Under the pieces are notes generated by a model that searched no databases, had not been told where the DNA came from, and saw only the letters and a list, made by a program, of their open reading frames with translations. Source: Acidobacteriota bacterium (GTDB lineage: Bacteria; Acidobacteriota; Terriglobia; Bryobacterales; Bryobacteraceae). Taken from it: a stretch of DNA of 64,000 nt. Below, in pieces: positions 50,183 through 58,130 of this stretch. Location: contig CANIVU010000012.1 of assembly GCA_947470805.1 (NCBI GenBank), positions 1 through 64,000 on the forward strand, given 5' to 3'. Numbering within the stretch: the stretch's first letter is position 1; every line of letters begins with the position of its first letter. The translations under genes and the position numbers were made by a program.

Positions 50183-51601
50183 ATGGAATTTCAATTGTTT
50201 GTGGGTGGTTCGTTTCGGGCTGGCGTGGCGGTGCGGGATGTGCGGGTTCCATATGACGGGACTGTGTTTGCGCGGGTGCATATTGGGGATGCTGCGTTGG
50301 TGGGGGAGGCGGTGACGGCGGCGCGGAAGGGGTTGATTGTGATGCGCGGGCTGACGCGGGCTCGGCGGGCGGAGATTTTATTGGACGTTCGGCGGCGGTT
50401 GTTGGAAGACTCCCAGCGAATGGCGGTGGCGATTGCGTCTGAGTGCGGGAAGCCGTTGCGGGAGGCGCAGTTGGAGGTGTCGCGCGGGGCGGGGACGCTG
50501 TTGTTTTCGGCGCAGGAGGCGTTGGCGCTGGCGGGGGAGGAGGTGCCGGTGGATGCGTCGGCACACGGGGCGGGGCGGATGGGGATGGTGATCCGGGAGC
50601 CCCTGGGGGTGATCGGGGCGATTACGCCGTTCAATTTTCCTCTGAATTTGGCGCTGCATAAGATTGGGCCGGCGCTGGCGGGCGGGAATGCGGTGGTGCA
50701 TAAGCCGGCCTCGGCGACGCCGGTGTCGGCGTTGCTGCTGGCGTCGTATTTTGCGGAGGCGGGGTTGCCGGCGGGGGCGCTGAATGTGGTGCCGGGGCCG
50801 GGGGCGGAGTTGGGCGAGGCGCTGGCGCGGCATCCGGATGTGGCGATGATTACGTTTACGGGGAGCCCGGAGGTGGGGGTTCGTTTGCGGGAGATTGCGG
50901 GATTGAAGCGGGTGACGTTGGAGTTGGGGAGTAATTCGGCGGTGATTGTGGAGGCGGACGCGGATCTGGACTTGGCGGTGCCGCTGTGTGTGAGCGGGGC
51001 GTTTGCGCATTCGGGGCAGGTTTGTATTTCGGTGCAGCGGATCTTCGTGCACTCGTCGCGGTTTGAGGAGTTTGTGGAGCGGATGGCGGCCGGGGCGGGC
51101 GCGCTGCGGCAGGGGCCGCCGGTGGAGGAGGCGACGCAGGTGAGTTCGCTGATCAACGAGGGCGAGGCGGTTCGGGTTGCTTCGTGGATCGATGAGGCGG
51201 TGGGGGCGGGGGCGCGGTTGGTGACGGGCGGGGAGCGGGAGGGGACGCGGATGCGGCCGGCGGTGCTGACGGATGTGCCGGCGGCGGCGAAGTTACTGGC
51301 GAAGGAGGCGTTTGGGCCGGTGGCGGGTGTGAACCGATTTGGGGACTTGGATGAGGCGATTGGGATGGTGAACGCCAGCGACTACGGGCTGCAGGCGAGC
51401 ATTTTCACGCGGGACATCGGGAAGGCGTTCCGGGCGGCGCGGGAGGTGGAAGTGGGCGGGTTCATGATCAACGACGTGCCGCAGTTCCGGGCGGACCAGA
51501 TGCCGTATGGAGGAGTGAAGTTGAGCGGGACGGGCCGGGAGGGCCCGCACTATGCGATTGAGGAGATGACGGAGCGGAAGCTTATTATCTGGCGGGTTTA
51601 G
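50183..51601 (+). CDS. NAD(P)-dependent aldehyde dehydrogenase
   Basis: A 472-residue cytoplasmic enzyme of the ALDH superfamily. The NAD-binding part has ITPFNFPLNL and FTGSPEVG. The general base glutamate is in LELGSNSAVIV and the catalytic cysteine in SGQVCISVQRI. The closing EAFGPVAGV and MPYGGVKLSGTGREG are standard. GSN after the glutamate (rather than GGK/GGN) and the overall pattern resemble the lactaldehyde/glyceraldehyde-phosphate (non-phosphorylating) branch. The substrate is unassigned. It is convergent with flgL, and the stop codons overlap. Confidence 0.92.
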   Translation: MEFQLFVGGSFRAGVAVRDVRVPYDGTVFARVHIGDAALVGEAVTAARKGLIVMRGLTRARRAEILLDVRRRLLEDSQRMAVAIASECGKPLREAQLEVSRGAGTLLFSAQEALALAGEEVPVDASAHGAGRMGMVIREPLGVIGAITPFNFPLNLALHKIGPALAGGNAVVHKPASATPVSALLLASYFAEAGLPAGALNVVPGPGAELGEALARHPDVAMITFTGSPEVGVRLREIAGLKRVTLELGSNSAVIVEADADLDLAVPLCVSGAFAHSGQVCISVQRIFVHSSRFEEFVERMAAGAGALRQGPPVEEATQVSSLINEGEAVRVASWIDEAVGAGARLVTGGEREGTRMRPAVLTDVPAAAKLLAKEAFGPVAGVNRFGDLDEAIGMVNASDYGLQASIFTRDIGKAFRAAREVEVGGFMINDVPQFRADQMPYGGVKLSGTGREGPHYAIEEMTERKLIIWRV

Positions 51602-52503
51602 CGGATAAAGTCGAAGACGGTGCGGCGGTCTTCCTGGGCCTGGGCCTGGAGGGCCGCCTGCCGGTGGGTGGCGGCGTCCTGGAGTTCGAGGATGGATTCG
51701 GCCAGGTCAGCCCCTTCGGTGTCGGCGATTTGGGCTTGGAGTGAGATGACCTTTTTTTCGGCGGCGGAGGTGGCGCCGGCGATTTGGTTTTGGACGGAGC
51801 CGTAGTAGGCGAGTTGTTCGTTGAGATGGTCGAGGGAAGTGCCGATGTTGGCGACGGCGGCTTCGATGGCGGCCTGGTCATCGGCCAGGAGTGCGACGCG
51901 GAGGCTGTTGACGGCGGTGAAGGCGTTTTTCGCCGGGGTGGTGTTATCGAAGATTTCCTGGCCGGTGTGGGCGACGGAGAGGCGGACGCCGGAGGAGTCA
52001 GCGATTTGTCGGGTGGCATTGCCGCCGGCGTAGGGATCGGTACCGGAGGGGGTGGTGAGATTGATGGTGTAGGGCGGGGCCTGATCGGCGGAACCGGCGA
52101 AGATGTAGCGGCCGTCGATGGCGGTGTTGGAGATATTGACCAGTTGGCGGTAGAGGGATTCCACTTCGCCGGCGATGACTTTGCGGCTGCTGGTGGAGGC
52201 GGTGCCAGTGAGGCCCTGGGAGCCGAGGACGCGGATGCGTTCGACGGCTTTGATTCCGTTTTGAACGGCGATTTCGGCGGAGTCGACCTCCGTCTTGGTG
52301 CGGCTGAGATTGGCTTTGGTTTGTTGGGTGGAGGCGAGTTCGGCGCGGGACTGGAGAAGCACGCCAATCTGATCGGGCTGATCGGAGATGGTGTTCATGC
52401 GCAGGCCGCTCGATAGCTGGCGTTGCGCGCGATCGGCACGGTTCTGGATGCGATTCAGATCGTCTAGAAAGGCGGCGTGTTTGGCGTCGAGAAAGGTGAG
52501 CAT
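51598..52503 (-). CDS. flgL: Flagellar hook-associated protein 3 (hook-filament junction)
   Basis: A 301-residue structural protein related to flagellin. The N-terminal coiled segment (LNRIQNRADRAQRQLSSGLRMN) and the matching C-terminal helix (LAESILELQDAATHRQAALQA, residues in the last 40) form the D0/D1 domains that polymerise at the hook-filament junction. It is exported by the flagellar type III system, not by Sec, in line with the absence of a signal peptide. It is the last gene of the flgMNKL operon, 8 bp after flgK. No csrA or fliW follows, unlike in many bacteria. Confidence 0.92.
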   Translation of the reverse strand: MLTFLDAKHAAFLDDLNRIQNRADRAQRQLSSGLRMNTISDQPDQIGVLLQSRAELASTQQTKANLSRTKTEVDSAEIAVQNGIKAVERIRVLGSQGLTGTASTSSRKVIAGEVESLYRQLVNISNTAIDGRYIFAGSADQAPPYTINLTTPSGTDPYAGGNATRQIADSSGVRLSVAHTGQEIFDNTTPAKNAFTAVNSLRVALLADDQAAIEAAVANIGTSLDHLNEQLAYYGSVQNQIAGATSAAEKKVISLQAQIADTEGADLAESILELQDAATHRQAALQAQAQEDRRTVFDFIR

Positions 52504-52511
52504 GGCAGTCC

Positions 52512-53876
52512 CTAACGGAGCATGTTGATCAATGTATCGGTGAGGCTGTTGAGTACCGACATTACCTGGCCGGCGGCCTGAAAGCCTTTTTGGAGCTGGA
52601 GGAGCTTGGTGGCTTCGATGTTGATATCGACGCCGGAGAACTCCGCGCGGACGCTTTGGGCTTGTTGGAGGAGTTGTTTTTGGAGGGCGCCGTTCGTTTT
52701 TTCGGCGTTCAGGCGATCCCCGACGTTGCTGGTGAGTTCGGCGAAGTATTGGGCGGAGGTGAGGCCGCCGAAGATGCCGGTGGTCTGGAGATCAAAGAGG
52801 TTGAGCGCATTTGTGTTGCCACCGGGATCGCCAACGGCTGCCGCGGCCAGTTCAGGGGCGGTGATGTTGGTTGTCGCCAAAGTGGCGGCGGCGCCGATGC
52901 CGGCGTTGTAGAAGAAAAGGGCTTTGGTGGGAGCGGCACCGGTTTGGTCGATACCAGCGTTGAGGGTGGCGTTGACGTTATCGGCGAACCCTTGGGCGAG
53001 GGTGTTTAGGCGGTTCTCGTAATCTGGGAGCAGGTTATTGCGGAAGTCGAGAACGGCACCCAACTTTCCCTGGTCGATGCGCTTGGTGATATCGATACCG
53101 TCGGAATCGAGGATTTGATAGGAGTTGCCGGCATTGGCGACTTGGATGGGCCACTGGTGATTGCCGATGACGGCGGCGGTTTGGCCACCGATGAATACGG
53201 AGACAGAGCCATCTTCCTGGGGGAGAGCCGTGAAATCGACATACTGCGCGAGTTCTTCGAGTTTGGCGTGGAGGCTGGAATCGAGGCCTGCGTCGCCGGA
53301 ACCTGCAAGACTTTCACGTCGCTGGGTGTTCAGGGAGACGATGTCGCTTGTCAGCCGGTTTATTTTTTGGACGGTGGTCGAGATCTCGGCACCGGCGCGA
53401 CCGGCAGCGTCACCGAGTTCGAGCGTGGTTTGGTTAAAACTTTGGGCCAGACCGGCCGCGCGATCGAGCACCTGGCGGCGGGCGACGGAATTGTTCGGAG
53501 CGATGGACCATTGGCTGACCGTGGAGAAGAACTGGTCCATTTGACCGGTGATGCCTGCGCCGTTGGCGAGAGGGAAGGTTCGTTCGATCTCCGTCATTTT
53601 GGCGCTGAGCGTGTCGGAGTAGCCGGCTTTATGCTGGGTTTTCCAGACTGCGGATTCAACGAAGGCGTCTCGTGAGGAGGCCATGGGTCCGGAGGTGACA
53701 CCGCCGGAGGTAGCGTTGGTATTGGGGTTGTATGGGTTGGCGACGAGGCTGGCCTCCTGGCGGGCGTATCCGACCGTGGAGGCGTTGACGATGTTGTTTT
53801 CAACAACGCTCAGTGACCGCTGCAGAGCGCGCATGGCGCCTGCGGTTGAGACCATCGATGTGAAAATACTGCCCAT
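52512..53876 (-). CDS. flgK: Flagellar hook-associated protein 1
   Basis: A 454-residue junction protein between hook and filament. The N-terminus (SMVSTAGAMRALQRSLSVVE, then NNIVNASTVGYARQEA) is the conserved flg_bb_rod region. The C-terminus has the FlgK/FlgE-type helix (NIEATKLLQLQKGFQAAGQVMSV). It begins 12 bp after flgN, whose product is its expected export chaperone. It is slightly shorter than enterobacterial FlgK (about 547), which means a reduced central domain. Confidence 0.93.
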   Translation of the reverse strand: MGSIFTSMVSTAGAMRALQRSLSVVENNIVNASTVGYARQEASLVANPYNPNTNATSGGVTSGPMASSRDAFVESAVWKTQHKAGYSDTLSAKMTEIERTFPLANGAGITGQMDQFFSTVSQWSIAPNNSVARRQVLDRAAGLAQSFNQTTLELGDAAGRAGAEISTTVQKINRLTSDIVSLNTQRRESLAGSGDAGLDSSLHAKLEELAQYVDFTALPQEDGSVSVFIGGQTAAVIGNHQWPIQVANAGNSYQILDSDGIDITKRIDQGKLGAVLDFRNNLLPDYENRLNTLAQGFADNVNATLNAGIDQTGAAPTKALFFYNAGIGAAATLATTNITAPELAAAAVGDPGGNTNALNLFDLQTTGIFGGLTSAQYFAELTSNVGDRLNAEKTNGALQKQLLQQAQSVRAEFSGVDINIEATKLLQLQKGFQAAGQVMSVLNSLTDTLINMLR

Positions 53877-53888
53877 ACTTATTTCGTT

Positions 53889-54245
53889 TCAGGCTTCGAT
53901 TGAGAGTTCGTGGCGATTGGTTGCGGTTCTGGTGAAGGCCCCGTTGGATTGATAAGCCGGCGGGGGCTGAAGGAGATCCGCCCATTCCTGACAGTAGGCA
54001 AGGCCCTGGTCCGTGAGCACGCCGGCATCGCGGAGTTCGGCTCGGAAACGCAGGAGCGCTTTCTCCAGATTGCGTTGTTCACCGGGCGGGAGCCGGTCCG
54101 CATTTTGGAGAGAGGTGGCGAGGCCTTGCAAGGAGCGGAGCGCGGCTTCCAGATGTTCCAGCGCGTCTGATGTTGCCAGCGTAGCCAATGCGGTCTTGGC
54201 ATCGACGAGACTGGGGACGGCGGCTGGAGAGAGCGATTCCTGCAT
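53889..54245 (-). CDS. flgN: FlgN-like flagellar export chaperone
   Basis: A 118-residue, mostly helical and acidic protein with leucine-rich heptads (ALEHLEAALRSLQGLATSLQ). Sequence similarity to FlgN is low, as is usual for this family. The assignment rests on size, helical character and position between flgM and flgK, the hook-junction protein it would escort to the type III export gate. A competing longer frame on the same strand (53879-54385) is out of phase and proline/serine/arginine-rich, and is rejected. Confidence 0.75.
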   Translation of the reverse strand: MQESLSPAAVPSLVDAKTALATLATSDALEHLEAALRSLQGLATSLQNADRLPPGEQRNLEKALLRFRAELRDAGVLTDQGLAYCQEWADLLQPPPAYQSNGAFTRTATNRHELSIEA

Positions 54246-54251
54246 GGGGAG

Positions 54252-54596
54252 TTACGGCTTCTTCGGGCCGTCTCCTTCAGGTGTCGCTGTGGGGTCGAGC
54301 AGCGTGTCGGAGATGATGCCGCTGGCGATGTCGTGCGGGTTCGGGTTGTAGTTGCCGGCGGCGAAATCGGCGGAGAGCCGATCAAGATGGGCGGCGCGTT
54401 CCGGCGAGTCGGAGAGGGCGCCTTGCAAGGCAGCGGCGAGGGGCGAGAGATTCACTTCGTCAGCTCCTCCTGCTCTGCCGGCGCCAGCGGCGGCACGAGC
54501 GGCGCGCGTCTGCGCGGTGGCGGCTGTTTCCTGGGTTTTGGCGGCATCCTGCGCCGAGACGGCGCGGGAGTCCTGGTATCCGTGATTGATCTTCAT
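54252..54596 (-). CDS. flgM: Anti-sigma-28 factor FlgM
   Basis: A 114-residue protein. The N-terminal half is alanine-rich and disordered. The C-terminal half has the FlgM core, EVNLSPLAAAL, then RAAHLDRLSADFAAGNYNPNPHDIASGII, of which the G-x-Y-x-x-x-x-x-D-I-A pattern binds sigma-28. It holds FliA inactive until it is exported through the finished hook. GGAGGGA lies 11 bases before the ATG. It is the first gene of the operon behind a promoter of the very sigma factor it inhibits, giving negative feedback. Confidence 0.88.
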   Translation of the reverse strand: MKINHGYQDSRAVSAQDAAKTQETAATAQTRAARAAAGAGRAGGADEVNLSPLAAALQGALSDSPERAAHLDRLSADFAAGNYNPNPHDIASGIISDTLLDPTATPEGDGPKKP

Positions 54597-54659
54597 TTGA
54601 ATTCGGTCCCTCCGGTTGGGAGAAATGCCGCAGAGGACGTGAGCCCTCTAGTAACTCTC

Positions 54660-54686
54660 TTATCGGCAAGTGTATGCGGTTTTTGA
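54660..54686 (-). promoter_or_regulatory. Sigma-28 (FliA) promoter of flgMNKL
   Basis: On the minus strand TCAA, 15 bases, GCCGATAA. The -10 part is identical to the enterobacterial sigma-28 consensus, the spacer is exact, and TCAA matches TAAA in three of four positions. It predicts a start near 54652 and a leader of about 55 nt before flgM. Confidence 0.8.
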
Positions 54687-55088
54687 GCCCAACTTTTTTG
54701 CATTCGACTAAGGATAATCTGAGTCGGCGGTTCGGTAGGCCAAAGGCTGTCGTTCCCAGGTGCCTGAAGCAGGTGGCCTTGCGTATAGTAGGGAGTGAGG
54801 CAATCATACATGCGGTGTTTCCTCTTTCTGGCTGCCGGTGGGCGGTAATGGTCTCCGCGATGAAACGTATGCAAGTGGGGTGCCAGACGGAGGGATGGTG
54901 GGGTGTGGCTCAGGATTGTGTAGATTTGGCATGGTTAAGGAGACTCCGATGGGCTGCATTGACACACTAGTCCACTCGGTATCGCCGGGGGCTGTGCGGA
55001 GTTGGAACAGTGATTTGTCTGAAATGGGTGCGACTTTCCCGAAAGGGGACGGCGGGTGGTGGCGGGAAATTGACGGGGTGACGAAAAA
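54687..55088. other. 402 bp without a convincing gene
   Basis: It lies between the divergent flagellar promoter and the cytochrome gene. A plus-strand frame from 54838 encodes a glycine-rich sequence without codon bias or motif and is not accepted. GATAATCT near 54712 and TATAGT at 54784 could be -10 boxes, but no gene begins close to either. Nothing else is recognisable. Confidence 0.5.
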
Positions 55089-55715
55089 ATGACGGGATGG
55101 TTGGTGGTTTTGCTGGTGATTGCAGGGGTGGCGTGGGGGCATGACGCGCCGACGACGAAGTTGACTTGGACGCGGGAGATTTCGCGGTTGGTGACGCAGC
55201 GGTGTGTGGGTTGTCATCAGCCGGGCGGGGTGGCGCCGTTTTCGTTGCGGACGTATGCGGAGGCGCGGCCGTGGGCGGTGGCGATTAAGGAAGAAGTTTT
55301 GCAGCGGAAGATGCCGCCGTGGCCGGCGGCGAAGGGGTTTGGTTCGTTTGCGAATGACATTTCGATGCCGCAGGAGAAGATCAACCGGTTGGCGGAGTGG
55401 GCCGAGGGGGGCGCGCCGGAGGGGGAGGCGATGTATTTGCGGCCGACGTTTGCGGTGCCGGTTTGGCGGGCGGCGGCGCGGCCGGCGGGGCGGTTGGTAC
55501 GGCTGGAGGGGCGATTGGCCGGGGCGGTGACGGTGTTGGCGGTGCGGGGTGTGGGCGCCGGGAAATCCTGGGCGGAGTTGGGGGATGGGCGCGTGGTGCC
55601 GTTGGTTTGGTTGACGGGGGCGGGGAAGCCGCAGTGGTTGGTTTGCAGGGAGCCGGTGGTGTTGCCGGCGGGGACGGTGATTCGCGGCCTGGGGTTGGAT
55701 GCGGTGGTTCGGTGA
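55089..55715 (+). CDS. Exported c-type cytochrome-like protein (single CxxCH)
   Basis: A 208-residue protein with a signal peptide (about 1-17, VVLLVIAGVAWG). The haem motif CVGCHQPGG follows at about residues 39-47, then VAPFSLRTYAEARPWA and the axial-methionine candidate KMPPWPA. This is the pattern of the cytochromes often fused to or encoded beside DUF-type monooxygenases in acidobacteria. Residues 130-208 form a beta-rich C-terminal domain of unknown role. It starts with ATG at 55089 after GGGGTGA. Confidence 0.82.
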   Translation: MTGWLVVLLVIAGVAWGHDAPTTKLTWTREISRLVTQRCVGCHQPGGVAPFSLRTYAEARPWAVAIKEEVLQRKMPPWPAAKGFGSFANDISMPQEKINRLAEWAEGGAPEGEAMYLRPTFAVPVWRAAARPAGRLVRLEGRLAGAVTVLAVRGVGAGKSWAELGDGRVVPLVWLTGAGKPQWLVCREPVVLPAGTVIRGLGLDAVVR

Positions 55716-55721
55716 ATTCCT

Positions 55722-55770
55722 AAATTGCGGAATTTTCCGGTAGCCCGGCTCCCAGGGGAATCCTAGGCGA
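55722..55770 (+). repeat. Dispersed intergenic repeat, copy c
   Basis: AATTCCTAAATTGCGGAATT, then TTCCGGTAGCCCGGCTCCCA and GGGGAATCC. It differs from the minus-strand copy at 28.9 kb in only a few positions of the core. It sits between two convergent genes. Confidence 0.65.
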
Positions 55771-56569
55771 GGGGGGAGGCGGCGAGGTCGAAACGGGCGG
55801 TGTTGACTTGGCCGTTGCGTTGGAACTGGGCCCAGAGGGTGTATTGGCCCGGGCGGGGGAAGATGACGTTGAACTGGATTTGGTTCTGATAGGGGTCCCA
55901 GGCGGGATGGACGTGGACGAGGTCGAGCAAGTCCTCGCTGGCGGTGAGGAGGTGGCCCCAGGCGCCGAGCCAGGGTTGGACGCCTTCCATTGGGTCGAGG
56001 TCGAAGAAGAGCATGGTGCGGAGGCCGGCGATGGGTTTGGCGGGGTCGGTACGGAGGGTTACTTTCAGGTTGGGGGTTTGCGGCTTTTCGAAGGGTTGCG
56101 GGGGGCCTTGGGCGTGGAGGGTGGCTGGGATGAGCTGCGGGGTGCCGCCGGCGGGATAGAAGTCCGTTAGGAGGCGGTAGAAGCCTGGGAGGGGGAGTTG
56201 GGTGTGGAAGCGGAAGTAGCCGCCAGGTTCGGGTTCGGGGTGTTCGTGGGCGAAGTATTGGCGGTCTTCGGAGATAAGGAACAGGTGGAGGCGTTTTTCG
56301 TGGATCTGTTCGAACTTTTCGATTCGCTTGTTGGTCTTGGGGTGGGTGACGTGGAGGCGGAGGGCGGTGGTTTGGGTGGTCTTGGGGGCGTTGGGGATGA
56401 CTTCGACGTGTAGGCGGTATTCGAGGGGGTCGGGGAGGCCGGGGACGAGACTCATGCCGCATTTGGGGCAGCGGCCGGGGAGCTTGGCGTGGACGTCGGG
56501 GTCCATGGGGCAGGTGAAGTCGGGGAGGGATTGCGCGGCTAGGAGGGGGAGGAATTGGCGGCGGCGCAT
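55763..56569 (-). CDS. Heavy-metal-binding-domain protein, exported
   Basis: A 268-residue protein. The start MRRRQFLPLLAAQ resembles a short Tat-like signal. Residues 18-42 hold the heavy-metal-binding domain (FTCPMDPDVHAKLPGRCPKCGM, abbreviated: CPMDP...CPKCGM) found at the N-terminus of CusB- and CopA-type proteins. The remainder is a two-lobed beta-sandwich with histidine clusters (AHEHPEP, DLVHVHPAWDP), which may bind copper or another metal. It follows the hypothetical gene at 56574 by 4 bp and lacks a ribosome-binding site, so it may be translated by coupling. Confidence 0.82.
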   Translation of the reverse strand: MRRRQFLPLLAAQSLPDFTCPMDPDVHAKLPGRCPKCGMSLVPGLPDPLEYRLHVEVIPNAPKTTQTTALRLHVTHPKTNKRIEKFEQIHEKRLHLFLISEDRQYFAHEHPEPEPGGYFRFHTQLPLPGFYRLLTDFYPAGGTPQLIPATLHAQGPPQPFEKPQTPNLKVTLRTDPAKPIAGLRTMLFFDLDPMEGVQPWLGAWGHLLTASEDLLDLVHVHPAWDPYQNQIQFNVIFPRPGQYTLWAQFQRNGQVNTARFDLAASPLA

Positions 56570-56573
56570 GGTT

Positions 56574-57332
56574 TTAGTATGGGATGATTGGCTGCGTTTT
56601 GTCTGGGTAGGGGCGGCCGGTTTTGGGGTTGCAGAAGTTGGGGCGTTGGGTGGGGGCTTCAATGTAGGTGAGTTGCTGGGGGCTCCACGTGAGGACTTTG
56701 CAGGAGTGTTTTGCAGGTGACTCGGGTGGTTCTTCGCGGATGGTGTGATGGATTAGCCAAGGGCCGGATTGGCTGAGTTCGATTTTCTCCGTGTGCTCTG
56801 GCGGTGGGAGTCCGATCCACCGGTCCGTGACTTCGAAGGCCTTGTGCAGGCTGCCGCCGCGGAGGTGGAAAAACGTCCGGGTGTCGAGGGCACTGCCGCT
56901 GCCGCCGAGGTCGCGGCGGGCGATGAGGAAGATGGGCGCGTTTTCGGTTAGTTTGTGGACACGGATGAAGTTGGTGTCGTGCGCGTAACAGTGCCGTTCG
57001 CACATCATGTTGCCGACGAGGTTCCAGGTCTTCTTCCAGTCGAAGATGAATGCGAAGTAGTCCCGCTCTGATTCCATGTAGGCGATGAGGATGGCTTCGA
57101 GTTCGGGGTCGTCATCGAGTTGGACCCAGCGGATGGAGATGTCGCGGACGGGCATGGGGTATTCGAGTTTGCAGGCGAAGACGCTGAGCGCATGGCAGTC
57201 CGCCGGTGGCATGGGCGGTTTGGTGGTGCGAAGGCTGAGGGCGATTTGATCGGGGGTGAATTGCAGGGGAACAACAGGCAATGCTTCGGCGCCAGTTAGC
57301 ATGGCGCCGAAGAGTGCGAGAAGGCGGAACAC
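56574..57332 (-). CDS. Hypothetical secreted protein
   Basis: A 252-residue protein with a signal peptide (LLALFGAMLTGAEA) and a GTG start. It has several cysteines (CHALSVFACKLEYP, MMCERHCYAHD) that could form disulfides, and beta-strand patterns with VQLDDDPELEAILIAY, resembling FG-GAP/VCBS-like calcium-type loops, but no named family. It is 9 bp downstream of the SDR gene and 4 bp upstream of the metal-binding protein gene, in the same operon. Confidence 0.7.
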   Translation of the reverse strand: MFRLLALFGAMLTGAEALPVVPLQFTPDQIALSLRTTKPPMPPADCHALSVFACKLEYPMPVRDISIRWVQLDDDPELEAILIAYMESERDYFAFIFDWKKTWNLVGNMMCERHCYAHDTNFIRVHKLTENAPIFLIARRDLGGSGSALDTRTFFHLRGGSLHKAFEVTDRWIGLPPPEHTEKIELSQSGPWLIHHTIREEPPESPAKHSCKVLTWSPQQLTYIEAPTQRPNFCNPKTGRPYPDKTQPIIPY

Positions 57333-57341
57333 GGCCGTGGA

Positions 57342-58130
57342 TTAGTAGGCGGGTTCGAAGGGCCAGTTGGCGGTGGTGGTGTAGCCACCGTCGACGGCGA
57401 TGACCTGGCCGGTGACGTAATCGGACGCCGGGGCCGAGAGGTAGACGGCGAGGCCGGCGAGATCTTCGGGCGTGCCCATGCGAGGGTTGGCTTGGGCGCC
57501 GTGGAGCCAGTCGTGCATGTGCTTGGGCTTCCACATGTCCTGGTTCAGAGCCGTGAGGATGAAGCCGGGGGCAATGCAGTTGACCTGCACGTTGTATTGG
57601 CCCCATTCGGCGGCCTGGACGCGGGTGAGGCCGGCGAGGCCTGCCTTGCTGATGGCGTACACGCTGAGGAAGGGGATGCCCAACAGCGACATGAGGCTGC
57701 CGATGTGGATGATCTTGCCGCCCTTGCCGCCTTCGACCATGCCGCCGCCGATGTGCTGGCAGAGCTCGAAGATGCCGTGGAGATTGATGCCGAGGATGCG
57801 GTCGTACTCTTCCTTCGTGTAGTCCTGCATTCGGCGGCGGACGTTGGTGCCGGCGACGTTGATGAGGATATCGGTGTGGCCACGGAACTCGGCGGCGAAG
57901 GCGCGGATGGAGTCCGAGTCGGCCATGTCGACGGAGCGGGAGTCGGCCGAGTAGCCTTGTGCCTTGAGGGCGGCGACTTCTTCGGCGAGCTTGTCGGCGC
58001 TGCGGGCGGCGAGGATCGTGTGCGCGCCGGCGGCGGCGATTTCCTTGGCGATCGCAAGACCGATACCACGGCTGGCGCCTACGACGAGAGCGGTCTTACC
58101 TTTGAGGGAGAACAGGGATTCAAGAGACAT
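57342..58130 (-). CDS. Short-chain dehydrogenase/reductase, gluconate 5-dehydrogenase-like
   Basis: A 262-residue classical SDR. The cofactor motif is VVGASRGIGLAIA, NVAG is present in INVAGTNVRRR, the catalytic serine is in IGSLMSLLG and the Y-x-x-x-K is YAISK. The terminal GQVIAVDGGYTT is standard. The G5DH-like pattern suggests oxidation of a sugar acid or keto-sugar. The ATG at 58130 overlaps the end of the membrane spermidine-synthase-like gene by 11 bp. Confidence 0.92.
   Translation of the reverse strand: MSLESLFSLKGKTALVVGASRGIGLAIAKEIAAAGAHTILAARSADKLAEEVAALKAQGYSADSRSVDMADSDSIRAFAAEFRGHTDILINVAGTNVRRRMQDYTKEEYDRILGINLHGIFELCQHIGGGMVEGGKGGKIIHIGSLMSLLGIPFLSVYAISKAGLAGLTRVQAAEWGQYNVQVNCIAPGFILTALNQDMWKPKHMHDWLHGAQANPRMGTPEDLAGLAVYLSAPASDYVTGQVIAVDGGYTTTANWPFEPAY

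Noticed and set aside
54838-55092. Plus-strand frame of 84 residues between the flagellar promoter and the cytochrome gene
   Set aside because: No codon bias like its neighbours, no ribosome-binding site or nearby -10 box, and no motif.
56576-56581. CATACT six bases before the metal-binding protein gene as a further leaderless -10 box
   Set aside because: These bases encode the last codons (Pro-Tyr-stop) of the upstream co-directional gene only 4 bp away, so coincidence is likely and it was not counted.
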